Assembly: GCA_009746045.1 (NCBI GenBank)
Contig: RPFO01001195.1
Span: forward strand, 1-64,000
DNA: 64,000 bases
Direction: 5' to 3'
Source: Mesostigma viride
Taxonomy: Eukaryota; Streptophyta; Mesostigmatophyceae; Mesostigmatales; Mesostigmataceae
The number at the start of each line of letters is the position of its first letter. The stretch's first letter is position 1. The notes under the pieces were generated by a model. It was not told where the DNA came from, ran no database searches, and was given only the letters and a program-made list of their open reading frames with translations. Positions 46,301 through 56,554 of the stretch are shown here, in pieces. The position numbers and the translations under genes are program-made.

Positions 46301-49300
46301 TTCCTGCCTTGCGCTTGAAGGCCTCTCTCACGCTTGAGTGCCCGGAACCTACTGTTTTTTCGGATCCGTCCCCTGCTTGTCCCAGTTTTTTTTTGTGGTT
46401 GGGACAAGCACCTTTTTCCGCAGGCCATTCGGGTGACCGAGTTCCTTTTCCGTGTCAAATTTCTTAACTTTGTTGTTGTAAAGCTACGGTACACGCGGAA
46501 AGACCTGTGCAGCGGAACATTAACCTACGGCAATCGACTCACAACTACGTACTAGGTACGGTACATTCTTCAGGAAGAACGAATTCGGTTTAGTACACGT
46601 TCAGAGCGTCCTATTTACCAATTTCGTCGTTGTCCCAAGCCCGGAGCTGGGACAAGCCGAAATTGGTGCCGCACAGCCAGACAGCAGGGCGCCGCGCCGA
46701 TCCTATTTGGAACTTGGAGCCTATTTTGGCCATGCGTGAGAGGACGAAGCCGAAATAGGGTGGATTTTGGCCAAGCGTGAGAGGAACTTCGGGAAATAGG
46801 TCGTACCCCTAAAAAAAGTTTGTTCCGGGCCCAAGCCAACTTTGTGTTGCCTGCCTCATTCCCGTAATTTATCATCTTCAAGGTGTATATAGCACGCCCA
46901 TGTAATAATGTAATATTAACGATATAGTTCATAATATTATATTGACTCGCATGTATACATGCATATGTCATGGCTGCACCGCGCGCTTCTCACGAATACC
47001 CTCTACACTGTACTGCCATGGAAATTAAGTGGGCCCTCTCTCTTGTGCATCTGGACCATGTCTGATATCGCCATCCTTATCCATGGTGTCGCCGAACGCC
47101 CCGCACCGCAGCTGGCATCCGTCACCATGTCCCTCGCAGCCGGCGTGCCCGCGTCCACGCTGCACCAGCGGTGGGAGGCCGCGTTCCGGTCGGCCGAAGC
47201 CACCAGCGCGCGCATGCGCCAGCTGGACATTGCGCGCGCCCACGCCGAGTATGCCGAGTACGGTGGGGCGGGGAGGGGAGAGGGGGTGGGGAGGGGGGAA
47301 GCAGGAAGGCAGGGGGGGACCGCATTGGAGACGCTACGGGGAACAGAACGAAGGGAAAAGGGGTATCGGACGGCGGAATAACAACCGGGTCGGAAGCACG
47401 AGGACGGATCCCAGAGGACGAGGAGACCAAGGGAAGGGATGGGAGGACGATGAAGGGAGGGATGGTGGATGGGGGATGGGAGGCAGCAGGAAGAGGGCAG
47501 GGCCGGTTGGGTGCTGGGGGGAGCGCGGGAGCACAGGGCACTGGCCGCGCGCGTGCGCTAGCGCAAGAGATCAGTTCCTTGCGGCGGCGGCGCGATTTGG
47601 ACCTCTTCTGCCGCCAGCTGCCCCTGTACGCCGAGTGGCAGCACGCGCGCACACACCTGGGCTACCCTGAGCTGGCGCTGCTGCGGCTGGTCGACCCGCT
47701 GGTGGGCCACGTGGGGCTGAGTGCCCCGCGGCCAGCTGACCCCATGAGCCAGGCCCATGTAGCATCCCTCAAATTAGATGCTGCATCCGGCACAGGAGTG
47801 GGCAGTGGTGGCCTTGGCCCGCACGGTGGCCCTCCCACGCCCTTTGGCCGAGACGAGGGAGAGATTTCCCATGCAGGCTCCTGCCTGGCGGACTACGAGA
47901 TGCTCGAGCGTGTCACCTGCGGCTCCTCTCCCTTGGCCACCACCCTGCAGAGGTCCCTGGGTGGGCACGATGCCCCTCGGCGCGATTCCCTTGGGGGCAA
48001 GGATGGCGACAACGCATCAGCCGCACCAGGTGGCGCCCATTTGTCACCGCACGCGCCCTCACTCGGTGGCGCACCTCTAGGAAGCGCTTCCGAGGCAAGT
48101 AACCCGTTGGCCCCACGTCCATCAGCAAAGGGAGAAGGATCTGACACATTCCGTGCCACCCTGCAGGGCCGCCCTTGCCGACTGCTGCGCATTGACCTGG
48201 CGGATGCGGCCCAGGTGGCCCACCTCCACTTCCTGCTGACGGTCGTGCGGCGCCAGCTGGCGCACCCCTACGTGATATCGATCGACGGGTGCTTCCTGGA
48301 CGGCATGGCGGCGTGGGTGCAGCTGCCAGCGTACAGCAAGGGGACGCTGGCCGACTGGGCGGCACGCACCGCCCGGCAGGCCGGCGGGGGGGAGGCGGTG
48401 GCCGGGGGGGGGCAGGGGCGAGGGGAAGGTGGCCGGGAGGCAGCGCTATGGCGGCTGGTGTGCGTGCTGAGGGAGGTGCTGCGAGGGGTCGAGTTTATTC
48501 ATAGTCGCGGCGTCGTGCATGGGCGGCTCTCCTGTGACAACGTCAGCATGTGAGTGTGGGCACATGCAAGAGTACGGATTGTTGGATGGCATGGGGTTAA
48601 CAAGTACACAGGGGGCGGGGGTGATGCAGAAGGGGAGAGGAGGCCGGGGGCTCCTTGCATCCCTGCCCTTATTCCAAATATTTGCTGTATGTTTTATCTT
48701 TCTCGACAATAAAATTTACTGTTTTTTGTTCAATGGGCAGATTCTTAAGGCAATGGGCTGATGGTGTCCCAGAGCTCAAATGAGGAGCAGCCCAGCGGCC
48801 CCAGCCTATGCTGGCATGTGCTAGGCGTTCACTGGACTAGATAGCCCCCCGACCTGTCTCGATGTCTACTCACCTCATCTCATCCTTGGCATGGACCCTT
48901 TGCCTGTCTGTTGGCTACTTGTGCCCGTCCACGTGGCCCCCGCTTTTGCCCCGCACCTGCCTGTTGAATGCTGAACACAATGACCCAAAACACAAAGCCC
49001 GAGTGCCATGCCTGTTGGATGCCTGCCGAAAGGAATGATTCCTGATGGAATTGCATGCGCGGCGGTCGCGCCATGTAATCTGCCTTGCTCTTCCCTTACC
49101 CTGCAGGGGGGATGGCGAGCCTCCGATGCCGATTCTATCCGGTATGGTGCCGCCGCTGCTGCCGCCTGCCACCGCTGCTGCTGCTGCTGCTGCTGCTGCA
49201 AATGTTGGTATGAACACTGAGACCGCGGCGTCCGCCGGCCGGGTCCACCCCAGACTGGCGGTGGGTACCGACGACAGCGACATCGACGACAGTAACTTGG

Positions 49301-52300
49301 GTACTGGCGAGGGTGTTGAATCATTTTCTCACGACATGCCCCACGGCAGCCCCTCGGACGATATGCACGCGTTTGGTGTGCTCGCGCTGCGGTGCTTCTT
49401 CCCCGGACGAGACGTCTCCCCCCTCCTTGATGCGCTCTCGCAGCCGCAACGAGGGGGGGGGCACCTGGCAGCGCCACCGCCCCTGGTGGCAGATGCCCAC
49501 CAGTCCAATACAAACAGCAACGCCCCCCGGTCTACTGTCAGCAGCATGCATACACCCCCGCGTGCTGCGGTTCGCGACCACAGCCCGCACCGGCCACCAA
49601 CGCCGCGGCAGCAGCATAAGCAAAGGCAGCCATCGCACAACGCCCACCGTTGGGGCCACAGTGCAGGCCCCTACGAGAGTCCCGCCGCATCCCCCCCATG
49701 TCTACTGACGCACGTCCCCAAGGTCTTGGAGCTGTTCCTCCGGCGACTACTCCAGCCGGATGCGGTCCAACGGCCCAGCGCGACCGCGGCCCTGACCGAC
49801 CCTCTGTTCCTGGGGGGCATACCTGCGGGGTCAGGGGTGGGGGTGGATGTGCCGGACGCAAGCGCTGGGATTCGACACGGCAGCACCGGTCGGCCCCGCA
49901 GCCACGCGGCCGCGCCCCGTCACAAAGGGACCAGCGCGGACGCGTCTGGGACGCTAGTTTCTGGGGACGTCATGGGGGTGAGGCCCGATGATGACGGGGG
50001 TGGCGCCCAATTGGCCACCCCTTGCCCTGGTTGTGGGGCCACCAGGGGGGAGGGAGGCACGGGAAGGCATGGGCAGGGTGGTGTGTCCGTGCTGGACGGG
50101 GATGGGGATGGCAGCAGGCGGCAGAACGGTGCATCCGCGAGGGGCGCGGAGCGCGGGCTGGAGGACCTCCCTGCGATCGTCGCGGCGATAAAGTCTCATC
50201 GCAAGAGGGTGGCGCGCGCCGCGGTGACCCCTGGGGGCAACGGCCGCGTGGTGCCGCTCACGGTGAACCGATCCAATGTGCTGGCGTCCGCGTTGTGCGC
50301 GGTGGTAGGGCAGCCACCCTTCGCCGACATTCCTGATGGCGATGGTGACCGTGACGGCGGCCAGGACAGCCCACACGGGGCCAAGGGGGCCCGCCGCCGG
50401 CACCAGAGCGCGCGTAGCAGCAGCCGGGGGAGGCAGCGAGAGACGGACCCTGCCCAGAGGGGTGGCCCTGGCCTTGCAGGTGGGGTCATGGTCGGGGACA
50501 TGGATGGGGGTGGGGGTGGCCGACCGCACATGGGGAATTACCACAACATGGTTTTGGTGCCACGCGGCGGGGTTGCTGTCCCCAGGGATGGTGTGGGGGG
50601 CACGCCGGACAGGGCGCGCGTGCGGGTGCCCGCATCCCCGTGGCATGCCTCATCCTCGGTGGGTCGTCGCTCGCATGGCCGACGATCGGCGACGAACGTT
50701 ATCCCCCCGTTGTTGCTGCTGGACCCCGCGGTTGCGGGTGACAGCGATGCCCTGTTCCGCCCACTGGCGGTCTCGTTTGAGGGCGAGGGGTCGGCGTGGC
50801 ATGGGGGCCTGGTCGACGAGTTCTTTTGTGCCTTCTTCACGGCCTTCGTGGAAGAGCACTGTGGGGATGCGGCCGAGGGGAGCTGCTGGGTGCTGCCGAC
50901 GCCACCGGTGAAGGGTGGCGTGCCGCCAGGAAGGGAGGGGTCGCCACGGTGGAGAGAGGAGATGCCATCGTGGGGGGGCGCCGAGGGGGGGCAGGAAGGG
51001 CGTGCCGGGCCCAGCGCGGATGGACAGGGACGGGGCAGCTCCAGGGAAAAAGAAAAAGGATGCCGGGGGGGGCAGGATGGTGGCGGTACTGGGCATGGTG
51101 GGGAGATGGGGCAGGGGGGGAGGGATGGACTTGGTGTCACCCGGGGTGATGCCGGAGGAAAAGTGGCCATGGCCCAAGATCAGCCATGGCCCGCGCAAGG
51201 CGGCCCGACAGCCCTTGTGAATAAAGGCAAGGGCGCTGCCACCCCAGAGAGGCACGCCCAGGTGTGTCTGCCCATGGGGGATGCCCATGGCGATGGCCAT
51301 GGCCTCACCCATGCCCAGGCAGGAGACGGCGACGCGTGGGGGTCTTCCCCGGATCGCTGGGAACCCTCGGGGGAAGGTGGAGCGATGATACCACCCTGGC
51401 AGGCGGCGCCGGCACACCGTGACGTCGGCAGGTACAGCGCTGAGGGCCATGGCCCCCATGACCTCCTCCCTCACGCTGGGGGCCACCTCCACGACCTCCT
51501 CCCTCATGCTGGCGACCGCAGGGACAGGCATGCCATGAACCGTGGGCACGATGCGGTGACCAGAAGTCACATCGCTGGGGAGCCGCGAGGACAGGGTCAT
51601 CCCAGGACACCGGGACCTGCCGGACGTGGGGGTGTCCATAACACAGCACATGTGCATGCGTACGTGTGGCCTGCCCACACGGGTGGATGGGCACAACCCG
51701 CTAACCCGACAGAGCGCCACCTGGCCATGTGCCGCCTTGCTGGCATGCTCCTCTTCAAGTGCCTTCTGGATGGCCGTAAAGTGGCCACCCGCAGCGGCAA
51801 GCAGCTGTCCCCCGTCCTGTTCAAGCACTTGGTCGGGGCGGCACCGAGCGAGGACGACCTCCACGCGTTCGACCCGGCTAAAGGCCGCCTGCTCCACCAG
51901 GTCATGCTGGCAACCGCGACGGAGCTTCCCTACCTGGGGCTGTTTTTCCCCGGGGGCACCGCGAATTCCATTGTCAAGGATCAGGATGATGACGACAGCA
52001 ACGAGGAGGAAGACGAGGGCAGCATGGGGGCAGCCGTGATGGCGGCGGCGGCAGCAGCAGCAGGGGGCATCGTGGCACCTGGCGGCCTGCTTGGCCATAG
52101 ATCCGCTCAACCAAACGAGATAACGAGATTTGACACGGCGGCACCCAAGGTTCCACCTGACCATGCGCCGGGGCTGTTCTTTCCCAAGAGCACGTCTTCG
52201 CCTCCAGCACACCCAGCCTACAGGCCCGCCGATGGAGGACATGTGCCCTCCCTGTCCAAGGATACCTGTTTGCCTCCCCCTATACAGCGTGCGTTCTTGC

Positions 52301-53718
52301 CCCCGTCACGCCCAGCCCCCATGCAGGTCCATGTGGAGCAGCCGCTGACTGCTGGCAACCGGCGCGACTGGCTGCGGTGGATGGTGCACGAGTCGCTGGT
52401 TGGGTGCCGGCATTCGTCACTCGACGCGTTTGCGCAGGGGTTCTGGCAGCTGGCAGGGCGTGCGGCAGCAGACACCGAGCAAGCGGCGGCGACCACGCCC
52501 GGGGGTCACCAGGGGGCGGGCATGCCTGGCTCGCCTGGTCACTATATGCCGGGCGCGCATGGAAATCACACACACGGCGACGGGGACGCACAGGCCCGTG
52601 ATCATGATACCCCCACCAGGTGGCCGCCGCGCCAGGGGCCCCTGCACCCTATTTATCTGCTCCAGCATCCCCAGGGGGGTGGCAACGAGGGGGCCCCCCA
52701 CGCGGCCCATGCCAGGCCGCACCTGGGGGGGGGGGCACTCCGCCACCCCAGCCCCGCCCACCGCCAGGCGAGCCCTCTCCGCCGGCATGTGAACGAGCGG
52801 CCCGTGACGCGCGCTAGTGGGCGGGGTGGGGACAGGCCCCACGTGGCCTTGCCCATGCTGCTGGCGCGGCTCACGCAGCTGTCAGCAGAAGAGCTCATGG
52901 CGCTGGCATGCGCGCCACCGCACGTGGACGCGGCACTGTTGCTGCGCTGCGTGCGATTCGTGCTCCCCGCGCATGGTCATCATCACCCACATGCCGAGGG
53001 GGGGGGGAATCATCATCGTGCTGAGGGGGGGTGGACTCAAGCGGCGATCCCTCAGTTGACAGGGAGGGAGGGCGAGGAGCGGGGGCGGGCAGCAGCAGTG
53101 GATGCAGTGGAGGGAGATGCGGCTGCTCGCGTGGTGGCGCCTGCGTCTGGCATCGCTCCTGGAGGCACGCCAACGGATAACCTCTGGCAAGCAGGCTCCA
53201 GCCACCCTGGGACGCAAGCAGACCTGCGGACGCAAGCAGAAGGCGATGGATATGGGGCAGGGGGCCCATTGGCCCCGCGGCCTGATGCGGATGGGGCGCC
53301 GCACAGGCCTGGCCACAACGCCTCGTCCCGCAACGACGCCGACTTTAAGGCCACGTTTGAGCAGGCGATTCGGGCCATGTCGCAGGAGGCCCTGCGAGGA
53401 CTGCTCGTGTTTGTGACGGGTGCGGCGGTGCTGCCCAGTCGCGCCGACACTCGGCCGGGCAAATCATGCATCGTGGTGGAGAGGCTGGGGCCGGGAGTCA
53501 GCGCCACCGCCACTGCCTCCGACCACGGCGATGCTTATGCCCTTGGTGACGCTTCTGCCCTTGCAGGTGCCCGGGGCGGGGGCGGTGTTGGCCTGCGGCT
53601 CCCTCGCGCGTTCACCTGTGCCAACTTGTTGCTGCTGCCAGACTATGGCTGTGCCGAAAAGCTGCAGGGCCAGCTTGAGATAGCCATCCGCAACGAAGGG
53701 ACCGGCTACGGGCTGTGA
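37393..53718 (+). CDS. Giant ankyrin / pseudokinase / HECT-type E3 ubiquitin ligase
   Basis: Nine exons: 37393-37575, 38620-38718, 39444-40038, 41017-41180, 41656-42720, 43759-45261, 47112-47262, 47568-48549, 49107-53718. All have GT-AG borders and compatible phases, giving about 3,117 residues. Two ankyrin units span exons 2-3 (W-L-H-L-A-A-E-L-G, then E-T-P-L-H-V-A-S-R-E-G-H). Exons 5-6 are mostly low-complexity with Leu-rich helices. Exons 8-9 carry a kinase-like fold. The end is a HECT domain: L-A-V-S-F-E-G-E-G near residue 2130, and L-P-R-A-F-T-C with the catalytic Cys at ~3085, 33 residues from the C-terminus as in HECT enzymes. HECT ligases accept ubiquitin on that Cys and pass it to substrates. 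The start is uncertain; an acceptor at about 37462 is possible and further exons may lie upstream. Confidence 0.8.
37690..38095. repeat. 35-36-bp minisatellite, ~10 copies, in intron 1
   Basis: Unit begins ATAGAGTATGGAGGGGGGAG and ends GAGGGGTAAGTGCG. Every unit contains GGGGTAAGTG, a perfect donor-like sequence, so the intron holds about ten decoy 5' splice sites downstream of the true donor (GGG|GTAAGG, 37576), which the repeat resembles. Confidence 0.9.
38440..38525. repeat. Short ATGGGTACCTTGTC repeat in intron 1
   Basis: About six copies of a 14-15-bp unit (CATGGGTACCTTGT and variants with GATGCC, GTGTC, GATTCC). It sits between the 36-bp array and the first ankyrin exon. Confidence 0.7.
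38620..40038 (+). CDS. Ankyrin-repeat exons of the HECT gene
   Basis: 38620-38718 encodes one ankyrin unit with the helix H-L-A-A-E-L-G-E-A-E-L-A and the turn H-G-H-P-L-D-A-R-N. After a phase-0 intron, 39444 continues with G-E-T-P-L-H-V-A-S-R-E-G-H. The rest of exon 3 is Gly/Glu/Gln-rich linker, then a final D-T-A-G-R-S-P-I-D-V-A-R-D-A unit near 39950, a third partial ankyrin repeat. Ankyrin units usually bind substrates or adaptors; none can be named here. Exon 3 ends CCAG|GTAGGG in phase 1. Confidence 0.75.
40484..40840. repeat. 10-bp ATTGTGTGTG array in intron 3
   Basis: About 33 nearly perfect copies of ATTGTGTGTG, with a few CATTGTGTGT variants at the right end and ATTCATGTG at the left. 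Intron 3 also holds a GGTCGGTCGG/GGGCGGGCGG block at 40295-40410. Confidence 0.9.
41199..41272 (+). repeat. Long poly-G tracts in intron 4
   Basis: Two G-runs of roughly 20 bases each, about 25 bases apart, just inside the donor of intron 4 (GTAAAGG at 41181). The plus strand, and so the pre-mRNA, could form G-quadruplexes. Run lengths are unreliable in an assembly that undercalls G. Confidence 0.8.
42856..43495. repeat. 18-bp minisatellite, ~35 copies, in intron 5
   Basis: Unit TGTTTGTCCACCGCATCG, with variants at three positions (GCAGCG, TGGTTG, TGTATG). The period is a multiple of three and has no stop, so all six frames stay open and give long hexapeptide-repeat ORFs. Clear donor (CCACAG|GTGAGA at 42721) and acceptor (GTGGCCAG at 43758) place it in an intron. 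Confidence 0.9.
45435..45645. repeat. 11-bp GGTTGGTGTTG array in intron 6
   Basis: About 18 perfect copies of TTGGTGTTGGG. The complementary strand gives Pro-Thr-Gln-His-Gln frames that are artefacts. It is G-rich on the transcribed-sense strand. Confidence 0.9.
46055..46240. repeat. 36-bp minisatellite, 5 copies, in intron 6
   Basis: Unit begins CTCGCATCTGATACCATGCA and ends TTACTATACTGTATCC. Copies are almost identical. It lies about 400 bp after the 11-bp array in the same intron. Confidence 0.9.
46310..46800. repeat. Foldback-like block with nested hairpins in intron 6
   Basis: Hairpin 1 has arms TGCTTGTCCCA (46374-46384) and TGGGACAAGCA (46400-46410). Hairpin 2 has imperfect ~19-bp arms at 46618-46637 and 46648-46666 sharing GTTGTCCCA/TGGGACAAG. 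The outer pair CTCTCACGCTTG (about 46324) and CAAGCGTGAGAG (about 46772) is inverted over ~450 bp. Similar pieces (CGAAATAGG) repeat near 46750 and 46792. A non-autonomous foldback element is the simplest reading. Confidence 0.5.
47568..49960 (+). CDS. Pseudokinase-like segment of the HECT gene (exons 8-9)
   Basis: Exon 8 contains A-D-Y-E-M-L-E-R, a beta-3-like L-L-R-I-D with Arg where kinases have the ATP-binding Lys, then W-R-L-V-C-V-L-R-E-V-L-R-G-V-E-F-I-H-S-R-G (helix E) and V-H-G-R-L-S-C-D-N-V. That last piece aligns with H-R-D-L-K-x-x-N-I but lacks the catalytic Asp. Exon 9 (from 49107) gives no DFG motif, but later shows D-D-M-H-A-F-G-V-L (helix F) and R-P-S-A-T-A-A-L-T-D-P (helix I with its Arg). 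The fold is thus kept while catalytic residues are lost, as in pseudokinases. The join at 48549|49107 completes a Met codon. A poly-Ala run encoded by GCTGCTGCT repeats lies just after it. Confidence 0.65.
50745..53718 (+). CDS. HECT ubiquitin-ligase domain with large insertions
   Basis: The domain starts with F-R-P-L-A-V-S-F-E-G-E-G and G-G-L-V-D-E-F-F (about 50755-50830). It resumes at H-L-A-M-C-R-L-A-G-M-L-L-F-K (51720) through F-K-H-L-V-G and D-D-L-H-A-F-D-P. Next come T-A-G-N-R-R-D-W-L-R-W-M-V (about 52350) and D-A-A-L-L-L-R-C-V (about 52930). The C-lobe has L-L-V-F-V-T-G (53403), L-P-R-A-F-T-C (Cys codon 53617-53619) and the terminal G-T-G-Y-G-L. All core elements and the catalytic Cys are present. 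Gly/His-rich insertions of up to ~290 residues (50900-51700, 52450-52850, 52970-53340) split the N-lobe and linker. They are open in frame, so they are either translated or unrecognised introns. Confidence 0.8.
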
Positions 53719-54030
53719 CCGGCATGAGGGCACTTGTGCGCTCGGGAATTCAGCTCCTCGGGGTTGAATGTGCAATTGTGCAAATACTGTAGCAGTTGGC
53801 TCGTCAACTACTGCATGGGGTGGAGGTAGTGAGCCAACACTTGCGGCGTTGGTGCTGCTGGGCCGGTGTCAGGCCATCGTACCGCCCTGATGGAATCCCC
53901 AAGAGCTGCTTGGGCCGGGGGGGGAGGCAATCTTAGGCAATGAAGCCACAAAGAAGAGTCCTGAGCACTTTAACGGAGGGCTGGCAATATGGATGTGCCG
54001 CAAAACACATGCCTTCTGGTCATAATGAGC
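53719..54030. other. 3' flank of the HECT gene
   Basis: About 310 bases between the HECT stop and the start of LINE-like sequence. I see no TGTAA or AATAAA signal. The piece AACTTGTTGC resembles coding sequence just before the stop only by chance. Nothing else is evident. Confidence 0.4.
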
Positions 54031-54041
54031 AGACTTGAATA

Positions 54042-55070
54042 ATGTTTCGCTATCTTGTTCTAATCTTTCTGTTTCAATGCAGCCGTGCCCCCGGCCTCCT
54101 GCCATTACTACTGATCTTTGTGGATTACTCCCAAGGTATGCGATACCGTTGTATGGGAGCCAGGCTATGGGTGGAGATCCTCCACCTGTACCATGTCCCG
54201 TCGTACATCGTTGAGATCATCCACCAGTTTGACCAAGGATCCCCAGCCCAGGTTCGTAGCACCGCCGGCGTCACTTCCGGCGTTCCCCCTGCACACCAGG
54301 GTGTGGCAGGACTGGGTGCTCTCCTCACATCTATTCATCATTATGGTGGACTATATTATGCGGCGTGCACAAGCCCGCTTTGCCCGGGTGGAGGGGTGCC
54401 CAACGGGAACGAGGTCACGGAGTACGCAAGCTACGGCGGGGTCGACACACTTAACGGTTGAGCGACATGATTTACGCCGATGACACGATGCTTGTGGTCG
54501 ACCCCGGAGTCAGCCCAACTCTAGCTTGATAGTTTGTCGCTCGAAGCACTGGCGGTGGGGCTTCCGATCAGCCAGAAAACGGAGGTCATGGCCATCGGCG
54601 TTCCATAGGGATCAACTCCTGCACCCACCCTGCTCTTGCTGCATGGCAGCCCCGCCCCCCCGGTGACTCCCTTCAAGCTCCTTCGCAGCTGGCTCCCCTC
54701 CACAGCAGACGACATTATAGCACCCGCATGCCTTGGCCAGGCATGGGCGGCCCTCTGCCGCCTCGACAGGTTCTGGACGTGCCGCTGTATGAGTGAGTGG
54801 CGCAGGCGCGCATGTTGTCCAAGGCCCTTGTCCTCAGCTGGCATCCTCGTCTATGGCTGTGAGGTGTGGACCCTGGACAAGGCGCTGAGCGCGCAACTTG
54901 ACCACACTGTCACTAGAATCAATGCTCTGTCACAACTTGGGCATCCGATACCAAGAGCTCTAGAGCGCCGTACCTTGGCCAAACTCTACCGCAAGCTTCC
55001 TCAGGTCACCCATACCATCCGCCACCGTCACCTACACTTTGCCTGCCATCTCGCGCACACGGACTGAGTG
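54042..55070 (+). pseudogene. Non-LTR retrotransposon reverse transcriptase remnant
   Basis: Broken frames carry the reverse transcriptase motifs in order. F-V-D-Y-S (motif A, about 54115) is followed by E-I-L-H-L-Y-H-V-P-S-Y-I-V-E-I-I. Next come L-S-S-H-L-F-I-I-M-V-D-Y-I-M (motif B region, about 54320-54360), Y-A-D-D (motif C, 54473-54484) and G-L-P-I-S-Q-K-T-E. The C-terminal V-Y-G-C-E-V-W-T-L-D and I-R-H-R-H-L-H-F-A-C-H-L-A follow near 54850-55060. At least three frame changes and an in-frame TGA show that it is dead. It lies about 320 bp behind the HECT gene. Confidence 0.75.
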
Positions 55071-55655
55071 GATATGGATGTGGGCCCTGCCGGGGGGGTT
55101 GGCTACCGGGGGTACGAGCATTCTCCTACAACTATGGCAGGGCCCCCTCGTCTGCTCGCAACACACTGTGCACATGGTTGACTTGCGTGTGCCCCGCACC
55201 GACGCGGCGTGACCTGGACGGGCCCCTATGTGTCGCGCAATTGCGGGGGGATCTGTAGGGCTTGAGGGACTATCAGTGCTCCACGGCGCCGCATGATTGA
55301 CAAGGTTGTATTAATGAGCTGCCACATACTCTGATTCTGATTTGGCAAGCCGCAAATAGTGAAAACCATTTGCATACATGTACGTTACAGGCACCTCCCT
55401 GACGGAATAGCATAGCCCTGTTGTCTCCCCACAGCCCCCGCGGCGCATGACTAGCCAGGCTAGACTAGTCCTCGATCATGGGTATAGCGGTTATTGATCG
55501 AGCCCTAGATGACGATAGCCGCTACGCTACCGTGACATTATATATATATTTAATAATATAATTACTTACAGCAGAGTGAAATCACTCAAACCAAAGCAAA
55601 CGCCCAGCTATAAACCTCTATACAGAGCCATGTCAAATCTCTATACTACGATAAG
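55071..55655. other. LINE 3' flank and AT-rich spacer
   Basis: Follows the reverse transcriptase remnant without a clear tail. It ends in an ATATATATATTTAATAATAT stretch (55540-55562) that could be the element's tail. No gene seen. Confidence 0.4.
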
Positions 55656-55659
55656 ACCA

Positions 55660-56064
55660 ATGGAAACTCCTAACGGGAGGAACCTAATAGCCCTGCTGCA
55701 CCGCAAAATCAGCCCGCGTACGGCGGAGCATGATGTCAGCCATGGCCCGAGTCAGCGCCACCGACAAGCGCTGACGCCAACATGACGTCCAGGTCCGCGC
55801 CGACCATGGGGCCCGCTGGCCCTCCAGGTCCAGCCGGTCCTCCCGGAGCCGGCAACACTCCTTGAAGAAGGCGGAGGTCAGGGGCCCCATGGCCCCAAAC
55901 TCCTCCAGGACAAAGGGCACCACACGATGGTGCCCGACGTCGCCGTAGGCCAGGAGCTTGGCCCGCTCCGCCCGGTCCGCCGTGTAACCTGCCGTGAGGG
56001 AGGCCCCAGCCACGTGGCTAAGAGCCAAGGGCCGCGCCACCGAAACGTCAATAAGCAGAGACAT
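55660..56064 (-). mobile_element. LINE C-terminal fragment, inverted
   Basis: On the minus strand a 126-codon frame contains E-E-F-G-A-M-G-P, E-C-C-R-L-R-E-D-R-L-D-L-E-G and S-A-R-T-W-T-S-C-W-R-Q-R-L-S-V-A-L-T-R. The same text appears at 32.0-32.4 and 56.1-56.3 kb. The 3' side ends at 55667-55679 in a CTCC/GGAG hairpin. Probably the C-terminal end of a LINE reverse transcriptase protein; I cannot name the clade. Confidence 0.5.
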
Positions 56065-56084
56065 TATATATATTCAGAGGAGTT

Positions 56085-56535
56085 CGGGGCCATGGGCCCC
56101 AGCAGAGTTTTTCCACCAGTGCTGCCAGCGCCGTGAAGACCGCCTCGACCTCGAGGGTCAGACCGCCCCGTGGTCTGCCCGCACGTGGTCCTCGTATTGG
56201 CGGCAGCACCTGTCACTCGCCCTCACTCGGACCGTGGCCGGCTGATGTGTTATTCCGCCGCACCCGGGCTGACTTTGTCGCGACCCATGCGGTCTAGATC
56301 CCTCCCAGGCCTGCATGGTGGGCCGGCAGCGATGTTCGGCTGCGTGTCGTAGTTTTGTGATGTAGTTAGTTGTACCTTGTGCAGCTGGTGTGATCCTTGG
56401 ATGTCCACGTCAGATTCCTATTAATTTCTTCAGGGTTCTTCTTCTTTTCCGGTTTTTCCTTATGTTGCATGCCCCTCTCACCTCCGTAACTTATCATTCT
56501 CAATGAATATATATTAAATATATAAGTACTTACAG
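56085..56535 (+). mobile_element. LINE C-terminal fragment with family C 3' end
   Basis: Starts in the same coding text as the inverted neighbour and continues through ~110 bases of 3' region into the family C terminus ('cacctccgtaacttatcatt', CTCAATGAATA). It is separated by about 20 bases from an inverted family C end at 56555-56660, giving a tail-to-tail arrangement. Confidence 0.55.
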
Positions 56536-56554
56536 CAGCAATGAATTTATATTC

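Noticed and set aside
50650-52242. 530-codon minus-strand frame
   Set aside because: Antisense to the HECT exon, whose strong G/C third-position bias keeps the opposite frame open.
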